A program made the position numbers and the translations under genes. From NCBI RefSeq assembly GCF_007994075.1, contig NZ_VIWU01000001.1, positions 1,860,001 to 1,924,000 on the forward strand: 64,000 nucleotides of DNA. The letters run 5' to 3'. The notes under the pieces were generated by a model. That model made no database searches and was not told the origin of the DNA. It saw only the letters and a program-made list of their open reading frames with translations. This DNA comes from Pseudonocardia hierapolitana (GTDB taxonomy: Bacteria; Actinomycetota; Actinomycetes; Mycobacteriales; Pseudonocardiaceae). Shown in pieces: positions 8,701 to 17,059 of this stretch (the first letter of the stretch is position 1; each line of letters begins with the position of its first letter).

Positions 8701-9935
8701 GCGGCCCCCTTCGTCGCGCTGACGCCGACCGCGGCGACGGAGACCGCACCGATCGCCGCCACCACCGCGAACACGTAGAAGCCCCACGGGTAGGCGATGC
8801 CCGCGGTCAGGAGCGCCCCGCCGATCAGCGGGCCGCTGATCGCGCCGAAGCGCCCCACGCCGCTGGCCGCGCCGATCGCGGTGCCGCGCGCAGCCGCCGG
8901 GTAGAGCTGGCTGACGTAGGCGTAGACGAGCACCTGCGCGCTGAACACGAACACGCCCGCCAGCAGCACGCCGATGTACACGCCGATCCCGGGCAGCCGG
9001 ATGCTCAGCACGGCGAGGAAGAGCGCCGCGGCGGCGAACCAGGCGATCACCGCGGGCCGGACCCCGATCCGGTTTGCCACCTGCCCGGCCACCAGCAGGC
9101 CGAGGATCGCGCCGACGTTCAGCACGAGGAGCAGTGCGAGCGCCGCGCCCAGCTCGTACCCGGCCGACCGCATGATCTCGGGCAACCACGTGTTGAGGCC
9201 GTAGACCAGCAGCAGGCCCATGAACGACGTCACCCAGAACGCGATGGTGGCGCGCAGGTGCCCGCCGCCGAACAGGATCGCGACCGGGTTGTGCCGCTCG
9301 CGCGGCTTCTCCTGCAGGAACGACGCCGACTCGGGCAGGTACCGGAAGATCAACGGGACCAGGACGAGGGCGGGCAGCGCGCCGATCACGAACATCGCCC
9401 GCCAGCCGAGGGCCGGGATGACGACGATCCCGAGCAGCGCGGTGATCACGGCACCGACGTGGTAGCCGGTCATCAGCACGGTGGTGGCGCCGCCGCCCTT
9501 GCCGACCTTGGCGTACTCGTTGACCAGCGCGATCGCCACCGGCAGCACACCGCCGAGCCCGAGACCTGCGAGGAAGCGCAGCGCGCCGAACGTCCACGGG
9601 TCCGGCGCGAGCGCGCAGAGCAGCGTGAGCACCGAGAAGCCGGTGACGGTGATCAGCATGGTGCGGCGGCGCCCGATGATGTCGGTGACGGTGCCGATCG
9701 CGATCGCCCCGACCATCACCCCGACGAGCCCCACCGACGAGATCAGCGCCCCGGCGTTCGGCGTGAGCCCCCAGACGCCGTCGCGGAGCATGGGCGACAG
9801 CACGACGCCGAGCACCACCAGGTCGAAGCCCTCGAGCGCCACCGACGACCAGGCGAGCGGTGCCACCCAGCCGGCGCGTTCCCGGGTCGCGTCGTTCCCG
9901 GTCTCTGTCGGATTCTGCATTGGATCCGCGGCCAT
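8697..9935 (-). CDS. MFS transporter, aromatic acid:H+ symporter-like
   Basis: A 412-residue, 12-helix major facilitator protein. Diagnostic segments are EGFDLVVLGVVLSPM in helix 1 (Asp conserved in the AAHS family), GTVTDIIGRRRTML between helices 2 and 3, and RFLAGLGLGGVLPVAIALVNEY in helix 4. The sequence RYLPESASFL ends the first half, also as in AAHS proteins. It probably carries an aromatic or other organic acid. ATG 9935 was chosen over ATG 9920; neither has a clear ribosome-binding site, so this start is uncertain. It lies 34 bp after the IclR gene and overlaps the decarboxylase gene, forming a three-gene operon. Confidence 0.85.
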   Translation of the reverse strand: MAADPMQNPTETGNDATRERAGWVAPLAWSSVALEGFDLVVLGVVLSPMLRDGVWGLTPNAGALISSVGLVGVMVGAIAIGTVTDIIGRRRTMLITVTGFSVLTLLCALAPDPWTFGALRFLAGLGLGGVLPVAIALVNEYAKVGKGGGATTVLMTGYHVGAVITALLGIVVIPALGWRAMFVIGALPALVLVPLIFRYLPESASFLQEKPRERHNPVAILFGGGHLRATIAFWVTSFMGLLLVYGLNTWLPEIMRSAGYELGAALALLLVLNVGAILGLLVAGQVANRIGVRPAVIAWFAAAALFLAVLSIRLPGIGVYIGVLLAGVFVFSAQVLVYAYVSQLYPAAARGTAIGAASGVGRFGAISGPLIGGALLTAGIAYPWGFYVFAVVAAIGAVSVAAVGVSATKGAA

Positions 9936-9969
9936 GGGCCGGGAGTATCTGCACCCCTCGCGGCCCGTG

Positions 9970-10758
9970 TCAGGAGTTCCTCGCACTGAGCGGAACATCC
10001 ACCCCGGGGATGAGGGCGCGGCCCACGGCCGCTGCCGTCAGCCGCACTGCCGGCACCAGGGGTTGCAGGTTCTCGGTGCTGCTGGGGACCACCACGGACA
10101 CGCTGGCCACCACGTCGCCCGACGGGCCGATGATCGGCGCGGCGACCGAGGCCGCGCCGTCGGTCATCTCGTCGCGGGAGAGGCAGTAGCCGGCCCGGCG
10201 CACCTCGGCGAGGGCGACGGCCAGCTCGTGCGGGTCGGTGATGGTGCCCGCCGCCATGCGGGGCAGCCCGCGCGCCACCACCTCGGCGACGAACGCGGGT
10301 GGCGCGTACGCGAGCAGCACCTTTCCCGGGCCGCTGGCGTGGGCGGGCATGCGGCGGCCCACCCGGGACCGCACGGTCACCTCCGCGTGCCCTGGCAGCC
10401 GTTCGAGGAACAGCGCCTGGTGGCCGTCGAGCACGACGAGGTGCACCACCTGGCCCGTGACGGCGCCGAGGTCCTGCAGGAACGGGAGCGCGGCGTCGCG
10501 CAGGTCCCGGGCCAACGGCGCGAGGGCGCCGATCTGCCACAGCCGGATACCGATCCGGTACCGCCCGCGCCCGGGGCGTTCCAGCGCGCCCCAGGCCACG
10601 AGCTCGGCGACGAGCCGGTGCACGGTGGCGGCGGCGAGCCCGGTGGCGGCCACGATCTGCCCGAGCGTCTGCTCCGGGCGCTCGTCGGAGAACGAGCCCA
10701 GCACCGCGAGTGCCCGGTCGAGCACCGACCTGCCCGGCTCGGAGGCCCCACCCGCCAC
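9970..10758 (-). CDS. IclR-family transcriptional regulator
   Basis: A 262-residue IclR regulator. Residues about 10-70 are the winged helix (RSVLDRALAVLGSF, then TLGQIVAATGLAAATVHRLVAEL). The effector domain carries the usual VHLVVLDGHQALFLERL and HASGPGKVLLAY segments, with DEMTDGAASVAAPI near residue 200. The family senses small aromatic or keto acids. GTG 10758 is the start; the gene is first in the minus-strand IclR-MFS-decarboxylase operon and divergent from DoxX (82-bp gap), which suggests autoregulation and control by the transported substrate. Confidence 0.87.
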   Translation of the reverse strand: MAGGASEPGRSVLDRALAVLGSFSDERPEQTLGQIVAATGLAAATVHRLVAELVAWGALERPGRGRYRIGIRLWQIGALAPLARDLRDAALPFLQDLGAVTGQVVHLVVLDGHQALFLERLPGHAEVTVRSRVGRRMPAHASGPGKVLLAYAPPAFVAEVVARGLPRMAAGTITDPHELAVALAEVRRAGYCLSRDEMTDGAASVAAPIIGPSGDVVASVSVVVPSSTENLQPLVPAVRLTAAAVGRALIPGVDVPLSARNS

Positions 10759-10840
10759 GGCCGCACCCCCGAGCGATGAGTTCTGACGTGGCCCCAGGTC
10801 CTACCCCTGACAGCACGAACGCGCCACCCCGGAGGACCCG

Positions 10841-11245
10841 ATGACCACCGTCGCCCAGACCCGCTCCAGCGCCGCCCACCGCGCACTGTGGGTCCTGCAG
10901 ATCCTGTTGGGAGTCTTCTTCGTCGTCGCGTCGGCGGCACCCAAGTTCTGGGGTGACCCGTACGCCGTGCAGATCTTCACCGAGATCGGCGCCGGGCAGT
11001 GGCTCCGGTACTTCGTCGGCGCCGTCGAGCTCGCCGGTGGCATCGGCCTGATGGTGCCACGCCTGGCCGGACCCGCGGCCGTCGGCCTGATGGCCCTGAT
11101 GATCGGGGCGGCCTACACCCAGGCGGTGGTGCTGGGCGAACCGGTGATGGTCACGACGCCCGCCATCATCTTCGTGCTCGCCGCCGTCATCGCGTGGGGC
11201 CGGCGCGCCTCGATCGCGGATCGGCTCCCGACCCGCGGCCACTGA
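10841..11245 (+). CDS. DoxX-family membrane protein
   Basis: A 134-residue DoxX-like protein with four hydrophobic segments: LWVLQILLGVFFVVASAAPKFWG, WLRYFVGAVELAGGIGLMVP, AAVGLMALMIGAAYTQAVVL and IIFVLAAVIAWG. The aligned KFWG and VGAVELAGGIGL segments are typical. DoxX proteins are linked to membrane redox and sulfur metabolism, but the reaction is unclear. GGAGGACCCG precedes the ATG at good spacing. A 14-bp-stem terminator follows at 11261. Confidence 0.85.
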   Translation: MTTVAQTRSSAAHRALWVLQILLGVFFVVASAAPKFWGDPYAVQIFTEIGAGQWLRYFVGAVELAGGIGLMVPRLAGPAAVGLMALMIGAAYTQAVVLGEPVMVTTPAIIFVLAAVIAWGRRASIADRLPTRGH

Positions 11246-11260
11246 TCCGGACGAGGAATC

Positions 11261-11294
11261 GAGAAACGGCACCCCGGGTCGGGTGCCGTTTCTC
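11261..11294 (+). terminator. Strong stem-loop terminator after DoxX
   Basis: GAGAAACGGCACCC (11261-11274) pairs perfectly with 11281-11294 around a 6-nt loop. It sits 15 bp after the DoxX stop and 19 bp from the convergent secreted-protein gene, so it can serve both transcripts. There is only a weak U tract, as is common in Actinobacteria. Confidence 0.8.
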
Positions 11295-11313
11295 GTGTTC
11301 TTCCATCGACCGG

Positions 11314-11631
11314 TCAGCGTTTCGCCGTCGTCTCACACGTGATCGGGGCGTCGGCGACGTTCGGGTCCGACGAGCCGCTGCCGAGGATGCCGAGCACGTT
11401 GCCCAGTCCGAGCACGGCGGTGACGTCCGGACAGACGTTCACGCCGTTCAACAGGTTGAGGTCACCGAGGTTGACCAGGCCGTCCTGTGGCGCGTCGTCG
11501 CCGGTGATGACCTGTTCCGCATCGTCCCCGCGGTCCTCGCCCTCCGGCGATGGGCCCGCGTGGGCCATCGGAGCGAGCGCCAGCACGGCCGCCAGGCTCG
11601 CGGATACGACGATTCCTGCTTTCTTCCACAC
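11314..11631 (-). CDS. Small secreted protein with rodlin-like C-terminal segment
   Basis: A 105-residue exported protein. Residues 1-24 are a signal peptide (VWKKAGIVVSASLAAVLALA, cleavage near AHAG). An acidic linker (PSPEGEDRGDDAEQ) is followed by a hydrophobic Leu/Gly/Val-rich segment, LNLLNGVNVCPDVTAVLG, which ends with a second cysteine (ITCETTAKR), allowing one disulfide. The NGVxVCPxV pattern resembles small surface proteins of Streptomyces, including rodlin-like ones, but the match is short. GTG 11631 was chosen because AGGAG lies 6 nt upstream; the longer open frame contains no export signal at its start. Possible role: cell surface or aerial hypha coat. Confidence 0.6.
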   Translation of the reverse strand: MWKKAGIVVSASLAAVLALAPMAHAGPSPEGEDRGDDAEQVITGDDAPQDGLVNLGDLNLLNGVNVCPDVTAVLGLGNVLGILGSGSSDPNVADAPITCETTAKR

Positions 11632-11894
11632 GTTCGTCTCCTGAATGGGTGAACACTGTGCGGTCGCAACTGACAGACAGAAAACTAACCTCGCGCCCAC
11701 CGCCACTACCACGGCTGTCCCACCATCGTGTGCCCGAGCGCAAAAGGCACGTTTAGGCCCTGATCGGCGGGGAAGCGAGCCACCCTTCGTGATCACCTTC
11801 CGCGGTTCCCCCGGGAAGGCTGCGGATCTTCGTCACGTTCCGTGGCGACGTGTGCACGCCCCGCGCGGGCGACCGGCACGGCGCGCCCGGGTGA

Positions 11895-13115
11895 TCATCG
11901 GCGCCCGAGCTCGGACCGCCTCCGTTCCAGGAAGGCGCGTTCGGCGGCGTTGCCGGCCCGGTCGATCGCGGCGGCGTAGGCCGCGCCGGCTTCGGCGTCC
12001 CGGCCGAGCCGCCGCAGCAGGTCCGCCCGCACGGCGTGGAACACCTGGTAGCCGCCGAGGTCCAGCGCGTCGACCAGCTGCAGGCCTGCCGCAGGCCCGT
12101 CGACCTCGGCGACGGCGACGGCCCGGTTCAGCGCCACCACCGGGCTCGGCGCCACCGCGAGCAGCTGGTCGTAGAGCGCCACGATCTGGCGCCAGTCCGT
12201 CGCCTGCGCCGTGGGTGCGTCGCTGTGCACGGCCTGGACGGCCGCCTGGATCTGGTACGGGCCCGGCCGCCCGCGGCGCAGGCACCGCCGGACCAGCGCC
12301 TGCCCCTCGGCCACGAGCGCGCGGTCCCACAGCCCGCGGTCCTGGTCGGCGAGCAGCACGAGATCGCCGTCCGGCGTCGTGCGGGCGGGCCGCCGGGACT
12401 CGACGAGCAGCATCAACGCGAGCAGGCCGACGGCCTCGGGTTCGTCCGGCATCAGCTCGACCAGCAACCGGCCGAGCCGGATCGCCTCCGCGCAGAGGTC
12501 CTCGCGGACGAGCCGCTCACCCTCACTCGCCGTGTACCCCTCGTTGAACACGAGGTAGACGACGGCGAGCACCGCGCGCAGCCGGTCCGGCAGCTCGGCC
12601 TCGTCCGGCACGCGGTACGGGATCCCGGCCTTGCGGATCTTGCCCTTCGCCCGGACGATCCGCTGCGCCATCGTCGGCTCCGGCACCAGGAACGCACGGG
12701 CGATCTCGGCGGTGGTCAGGCCGCCGAGCAGCCGCAGCGTCAGCGCGACCTGGGCGGCCGTCGCCAGGGCGGGGTGGCAGCAGGTGAAGATCAACCGCAA
12801 GCGGTCGTCGCGCACGGCGAGCTCCTCGTCGGGTTCGTCGGCACCGGCGTGGAGCAGTGCGGCCTGCGCGTGCCGGTCCGCGCGGGAGGCCTCGCGGCGG
12901 AGGCGGTCGACCGCCCGGTTGCGGGCGGTGGTGATGATCCAGCCGGCCGGGCTCGGGGGCAGGCCGCTCTGCGGCCAGCGCTCCACCGCGGTCGTGAAGG
13001 CGTCCTGGACCGCCTCCTCGGCGACGTCGATGTCGCCGAAGACGCGGGTCAGGACGGCCACGGCCCGCCCGTACTCCCGGGTGAAGACACCCTCGATCTC
13101 GGCGGTGGACAGCAC
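11895..13115 (-). CDS. ECF42-type RNA polymerase sigma factor
   Basis: A 406-residue ECF sigma factor with the long C-terminal extension typical of group ECF42. Sigma-2 is at residues 10-75 ([30 protein letters not shown]), sigma-4 at about 115-165 ([34 protein letters not shown]). Residues 180-400 hold DUF6596 and TPR-like helices ([42 protein letters not shown]). This extension is known to be needed for activity in ECF42 proteins, which have no classical anti-sigma factor. It lies 6 bp downstream of its usual partner, a YciI/DGPF protein, in one operon. Confidence 0.92.
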   Translation of the reverse strand: MLSTAEIEGVFTREYGRAVAVLTRVFGDIDVAEEAVQDAFTTAVERWPQSGLPPSPAGWIITTARNRAVDRLRREASRADRHAQAALLHAGADEPDEELAVRDDRLRLIFTCCHPALATAAQVALTLRLLGGLTTAEIARAFLVPEPTMAQRIVRAKGKIRKAGIPYRVPDEAELPDRLRAVLAVVYLVFNEGYTASEGERLVREDLCAEAIRLGRLLVELMPDEPEAVGLLALMLLVESRRPARTTPDGDLVLLADQDRGLWDRALVAEGQALVRRCLRRGRPGPYQIQAAVQAVHSDAPTAQATDWRQIVALYDQLLAVAPSPVVALNRAVAVAEVDGPAAGLQLVDALDLGGYQVFHAVRADLLRRLGRDAEAGAAYAAAIDRAGNAAERAFLERRRSELGRR

Positions 13116-13121
13116 GGCCCG

Positions 13122-13472
13122 TCAGCAGCTCCCGACGTGCAGCGGCCGCACCTCGATCGGGAGCGTCAGCGCGCGGGCGACCTTGCGCCCCCACGCGAGC
13201 GCGGCGTCGAGGTCGGGTGCCTCGATGATCGTGAAGCCGCCGAGGTGCTCCTTGCCCTCGGCGAACGGGCCGTCCGTGACCAGCACCTCCCCCTCCTGCG
13301 CGCGCAGCACCGTGGCAGTGCTCGGATCGTGCAGACCGGCGGCGAACACCCACGCGCCGGCCGCACGCATCTCCTGGTTCACCGCATCCAGGTCCCGCAT
13401 GATCGGCTCGAGGATCTCGGGAGGCGGCGGGTCGCCTGCGGGCTGGTAGATGCCGAGCATGTATCGGGCCAT
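13122..13472 (-). CDS. YciI (DGPF)-family protein, ECF42 partner
   Basis: A 116-residue ferredoxin-like fold protein with the family signature TDGPFAEGKEHLGGFTII around residues 66-83. The N-terminus MARYMLGIYQP is the first strand. ECF42 sigma factors nearly always sit beside one or more DGPF proteins, which are their targets or part of their signalling; the biochemical role is unknown. ATG 13472 has GGAGG upstream. An ECF42-like promoter (TGTCGA-17 bp-CGTA) lies just ahead, which suggests autoregulation of the pair. Confidence 0.88.
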   Translation of the reverse strand: MARYMLGIYQPAGDPPPPEILEPIMRDLDAVNQEMRAAGAWVFAAGLHDPSTATVLRAQEGEVLVTDGPFAEGKEHLGGFTIIEAPDLDAALAWGRKVARALTLPIEVRPLHVGSC

Positions 13473-13501
13473 CGTGTCTCCTCCTCCTGTGGTTCATCCT
13501 C

Positions 13502-13530
13502 CATACGAACGGCGACGCGCCGGATCGACA
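13502..13530 (-). promoter_or_regulatory. Candidate ECF42-dependent promoter
   Basis: On the minus strand TGTCGA (13530-13525) is followed after 17 bp by CGTATG (13507-13502), about 30 bp ahead of the YciI start. As I recall it, the published ECF42 motif is TGTCGA at -35 with a CGA/TC-type -10; the -10 here is a one-base variant. Confidence 0.55.
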
Positions 13531-13565
13531 GATCCTGTCGGACTTCCTCGCTACGGTCCGCCCCC

Positions 13566-14210
13566 GTGACCGAGCCTGCCTTCCTCACCTCCACCCGTGC
13601 GTCCTACGACGCCGTCGCGACCGACGCTGCCGAGCGCTGGAAGGACGAACTGGCGGGCCGGCCGCTGGACCGGGCAGTCCTCGCCACGTTCGCCGAGCTC
13701 GTGCTCACCGCGGGCGGCGGGCCGGTCGCCGACATCGGGTGCGGCACCGGCCGCGTCACCGGCCACCTGCACGGCCTCGGGGTCGACGTCTTCGGGATCG
13801 ACCTGTCCCCGGGGATGCTGGCGATCGCCCGCCGCGACCACCCGGGGCTGCGTTTCGATGTCGGCTCCATGACCGACCTCGACGTGCCGGACGCCGCGCT
13901 CGCCGGCCTCATGGCGTACTACTCGACGATCCACATCCCCGACGACCTGCTGCCACAGGTGTTCGCCGAGTTCCACCGCGTGCTGGCGCCGGGCGGCCAC
14001 GCGCTGCTCGCGTTCCAGGTCGGCGACGAGCCGCTGCGGATGTCCGAGGCGTGGGGCCACGAGATCGCGCTGGTGTTCCACCGCCGCCGCCCCGAGCCCG
14101 TCAGCGCGCTGCTCGCCGACGCCGGGCTGCCCGTCCACGCCCACGCCGTGCGCGAGCCCGACCCGGGCGAGCGCACCGCGCACGCCTACCTGCTGGCCCG
14201 CAAGGTCTAG
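13566..14210 (+). CDS. Class I SAM-dependent methyltransferase
   Basis: A 214-residue methyltransferase. Motif I is VADIGCGTGRVTGHL at about residue 55, followed by the acidic strand end GIDLSPGMLAIARRDHPGL, then DVPDAALAGLMAYYSTIHI (motif IV region) and FAEFHRVLAPGGHALLAFQ (motif post-I/V). These are the hallmarks of the Methyltransf_11/25 group; the substrate is unknown. The start is GTG 13566, directly after a divergent gap shared with YciI. The C-terminal TAHAYLLARKV is typical of a small-molecule methyltransferase common in Actinobacteria. Confidence 0.86.
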   Translation: MTEPAFLTSTRASYDAVATDAAERWKDELAGRPLDRAVLATFAELVLTAGGGPVADIGCGTGRVTGHLHGLGVDVFGIDLSPGMLAIARRDHPGLRFDVGSMTDLDVPDAALAGLMAYYSTIHIPDDLLPQVFAEFHRVLAPGGHALLAFQVGDEPLRMSEAWGHEIALVFHRRRPEPVSALLADAGLPVHAHAVREPDPGERTAHAYLLARKV

Positions 14211-14485
14211 CCGGCGGCGTGTCATAGCCGCCGCACGCCCTCGGCGAACGAGCGATCCCGAGCGGCCGGGCCGCCGTTTTCGGTGCCGTCATCGCCCTAC
14301 CACCGGGGCGTCATAGGAACTCCCTATGGCGCCTGCTGACATTTCGTCTTTGCCTCTCGATCCTTTCCGGACGTACCGTGAAACAGCTCGAACGAGGCAC
14401 CCATCGCGACTTCTCCGAAGATTCGCGCTGCGCACGCCACCTCTTTCGTCGAGCGAACTAGGACACGATCGAGAGGACCTGCGGC
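14211..14485. other. Intergenic region with promoter of the SDR operon
   Basis: No coding potential is seen in these 275 bp. It holds the LysR-type site at 14307-14333 and probably the promoter of the operon beginning at 14486. Confidence 0.6.
14307..14333. promoter_or_regulatory. LysR-type binding site
   Basis: GGCGTCATAGG (14307-14317) and CCTATGGCGCC (14323-14333) are inverted repeats with one mismatch. The core ATAG-N7-CTAT contains the T-N11-A pattern of LysR-type regulators. A LysR gene (17045-17944) lies at the far end of the operon it precedes. Confidence 0.55.
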
Positions 14486-15253
14486 ATGACCGCGATCGGA
14501 AACGGATCGGGAACGCAAGAACTCAAGGGAAAGCGGGCCCTGGTCACGGGTGGTTCTCGCGGAATCGGAGCGGCCATAGTGCGCCAGCTGCTGGACGCGG
14601 GCGCCGAGGTGCTCACGACCGCCAGGTCGGCGACGAGCACGGTGCCCGAGGGGGCCGCCTTCGTGGAGGCCGACGTGCGAACACGGGCCGGAGCGGAGAC
14701 GCTCGCCGCTGCCGCGCAGGAGGTGCTCGGCGGGGTGGACGTCCTGGTCCACAACGTGGGTGGGGCGCGACCGCACAAGGCCGCTCTGGCCATTCCCGAC
14801 GAGGAGTGGCAGGACGCGCTGGACCTCAACTTCCTGTCGTCGGTGCGGCTGGACTCGCTGCTGGCACCGGGGATGCGGGAACGGCGTTCGGGGGCGATCG
14901 TGCACGTGTCCACGGCCGCGGTCGTCCCCCCGGCACCACCGTTCCTGCACTACCAGGCGGCGAAGGTGGCGCTGGAGAACTACAGCCGGGGGCTGGCCGC
15001 TGAGCTGGCCCCGTTCGGGGTCCGGGTCAACACCGTGAGCCCTGGCAGGACCGCCACGCCCGGCGGCGAGGCGACGCGGGAGTACTGGGCGAGCCTGGAC
15101 CTGGGGCCGGGCGCGGTCGGCACCCCTCCGCTTGGGCGCGACGGTCAGCCCGACGACATCGCCCACGCGGTGCTGTTCCTCGTGTCCGACCGGGCGAGCT
15201 GGCTGACCGGGCAGGTTCTCGGCGTCGACGGCGGCGAATACCCCCGGGGTTGA
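14486..15253 (+). CDS. Short-chain dehydrogenase/reductase (SDR)
   Basis: A 255-residue classical SDR. Cofactor motif TGGSRGIGAAIV (residues 21-32), ARSATST after the second strand suggests NADP preference, then HNVGGARP (NAG-like motif), the catalytic Ser in HVSTAAVV and Tyr/Lys in HYQAAKVALENY. The C-terminus WLTGQVLGVDGGEY is standard. First gene of a three-gene operon with a second SDR (8-bp gap) and an MDR reductase. The substrate is unknown; two SDRs plus an MDR enzyme suggest successive redox steps on one carbonyl compound. Confidence 0.88.
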   Translation: MTAIGNGSGTQELKGKRALVTGGSRGIGAAIVRQLLDAGAEVLTTARSATSTVPEGAAFVEADVRTRAGAETLAAAAQEVLGGVDVLVHNVGGARPHKAALAIPDEEWQDALDLNFLSSVRLDSLLAPGMRERRSGAIVHVSTAAVVPPAPPFLHYQAAKVALENYSRGLAAELAPFGVRVNTVSPGRTATPGGEATREYWASLDLGPGAVGTPPLGRDGQPDDIAHAVLFLVSDRASWLTGQVLGVDGGEYPRG

Positions 15254-15260
15254 CAGGAGC

Positions 15261-16004
15261 ATGGACATGTACAGCGACAAGAACGCAGTGATCACGGGCG
15301 GCGGCTCCGGTATGGGGTTCGCGTTGGCGAAGCTCCTGGTGGACGGCGGAGCCCGGGTCGTGATCACCGGCCGATCGCAGGCCACGCTCGACGCCGCACG
15401 GGAGCAGCTCGGCACGAACGCGGTGGCCGTCCGGGGCGATGTCGCCTCACTGTCCGACCTGGATGCCCTGGCCGACCGGGTGAAGGGCGAACTGGGCACG
15501 ATCGAGGCCCTGTTCGTCAACGCCGGCATCGCAGGCACCACCCCCTTCGAGACGATCACCGAGCAGGTGTACGACGAGATGTTCGCGATCAACGTCAAGG
15601 GCGCCCTCTTCACCGTGCAGAAGCTCGCCCCGCTGTTGAGCACGGGCGCAGGCGTCGTCCTCACCACCTCGGCCGCGAACGCCATCGGCATGCGGGACGC
15701 CAGCGTCTACGCGGCAGGAAAGGCAGCACTGCGCTCGATGGCCCGCAACTTCTCCCGCGAACTGCTTCCGCGCGGAATCCGGGTCAATGCGATCAGCCCC
15801 GGGCCCATCGACACGGGGATCCTGGAGAAGATGATGAGCGAGGAGGCCGCCGAGCAGTTCAAGGCGCAGGTGGTCGCGGACAATCCCATGCAGCGTTTCG
15901 GCACCCTCGACGAGTTCGCCAGGGCGGCCGCATTCCTCGCCTTCGACGCCACGTACACCACCGGTGCGGAGTTCGCCGTCGACGGCGGCCGCACGCAGCT
16001 CTGA
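15261..16004 (+). CDS. Short-chain dehydrogenase/reductase (SDR)
   Basis: A 247-residue classical SDR with GGGSGMGFALAKLL (cofactor site), ITGRSQATLDAA (Arg suggests NADP), NAGIAGTTPF, catalytic Ser in VLTTSAANAIG and Tyr/Lys in YAAGKAALRSMARNFSREL. The closing motif FAVDGGRTQL is intact. AGGAG lies upstream of ATG 15261. It is a distinct paralogue of the preceding gene and is followed 11 bp later by the MDR gene. Confidence 0.88.
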   Translation: MDMYSDKNAVITGGGSGMGFALAKLLVDGGARVVITGRSQATLDAAREQLGTNAVAVRGDVASLSDLDALADRVKGELGTIEALFVNAGIAGTTPFETITEQVYDEMFAINVKGALFTVQKLAPLLSTGAGVVLTTSAANAIGMRDASVYAAGKAALRSMARNFSRELLPRGIRVNAISPGPIDTGILEKMMSEEAAEQFKAQVVADNPMQRFGTLDEFARAAAFLAFDATYTTGAEFAVDGGRTQL

Positions 16005-16015
16005 GAGGCCTCATC

Positions 16016-17059
16016 ATGACCGTCCAGGGCCCATCCGCCGTCGTCCTGCGGGCGCACCGCACGGACCTGGCCCAGCCGCCCAGCTCGGTGCTCGAGGTGG
16101 TCACGCTCCCTCCGCAGGAGCCGGCTGCCGGTCAGGTCCGGGTGCGGAACCTGTTCCAGCAGGTGATCGCAGCCAGCGGTGACCTGATGTTCGCGACCAG
16201 CCAGATCCCGGTGCCCGTCTTCCGGGTCGGCGAGCCGATCCACGGCCCCGCCATCGGCAGGGTCGTCGAGTCACGCGCCGACGACCTGCCGGTCGGAACC
16301 GTCGTGCTGCACACGTCCGGCTGGCGGGAGGAGAGCATCCTGGAGCCTGGCGAGGCGTTCCCCGTGCCCGACGGCGTCTTCCCCGGACCGGAGTACCTGC
16401 TCAACCAGGGCGTGCCCGCCTACCACGGCATCGTGGACATCGCCGGCGTGGGCGAGGGCGATGTCGTCCTCGTCAGCGGCGCGGCCGGCGGCGTCGGGTC
16501 GATGGCCGCACAGATCGCCAATGCACGTGGCGCCGCGTCCGTCATCGGCATCGCCGGCGGGCCCGAGAAGGCCCGCTACCTCGTCGACGAGCTCGGCCTC
16601 GACGCCGCCATCGACCACCGGGGCGACGACCTCGACGAGCGGCTCACCGAGCTCGCCCCCGACGGCATCACCGTCTTCTTCGACACCATCGGCGGCGCTC
16701 AGTTCGAGGCAGCGCTGCGGCACGCGGCGCCCGGTGCCCGCTTCGCGCTGTGCGGCACCCTCGCCGGACAGATCGGCGGCGACGGCGGGCACCCCCGCCT
16801 CGACCTCATGACCGCGATCGCCCGGGAGGTGCAGATCCGCCCCTTCAGCACCAGGCACACGCCCGAGCAGATCGAGGCCTGGAGCTCCCACTACGCCCAG
16901 TGGTACGCCGACGGCCGGATCAGGTTCGCGCGCACGCTCCTCGACGGCACCCTCCAGCGCGCCGTCACCGCCCAGGACGAGCTCCTCGCCGGCGTGCACC
17001 GCGGCAACGTCGTCGTGCGGCTCGCCGGGTCGGCAGGCCACACGTCAGGACACGAGTGA
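16016..17059 (+). CDS. MDR-family NADP-dependent oxidoreductase (leukotriene B4 dehydrogenase-like)
   Basis: A 347-residue zinc-free medium-chain reductase. The catalytic GroES-like part spans residues 1-130 and the Rossmann part carries SGAAGGVGSMAAQIA near residue 160, then GGPEKARYL. The pattern HRTDLAQP near the N-terminus and LLNQGVPAYHGI before the Rossmann fold are those of the LTB4 12-hydroxydehydrogenase / curcumin reductase (enoyl reductase) group. It has no structural-zinc cysteines. Last gene of the SDR operon; its 3' end overlaps the convergent LysR gene by 15 bp. Confidence 0.86.
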   Translation: MTVQGPSAVVLRAHRTDLAQPPSSVLEVVTLPPQEPAAGQVRVRNLFQQVIAASGDLMFATSQIPVPVFRVGEPIHGPAIGRVVESRADDLPVGTVVLHTSGWREESILEPGEAFPVPDGVFPGPEYLLNQGVPAYHGIVDIAGVGEGDVVLVSGAAGGVGSMAAQIANARGAASVIGIAGGPEKARYLVDELGLDAAIDHRGDDLDERLTELAPDGITVFFDTIGGAQFEAALRHAAPGARFALCGTLAGQIGGDGGHPRLDLMTAIAREVQIRPFSTRHTPEQIEAWSSHYAQWYADGRIRFARTLLDGTLQRAVTAQDELLAGVHRGNVVVRLAGSAGHTSGHE

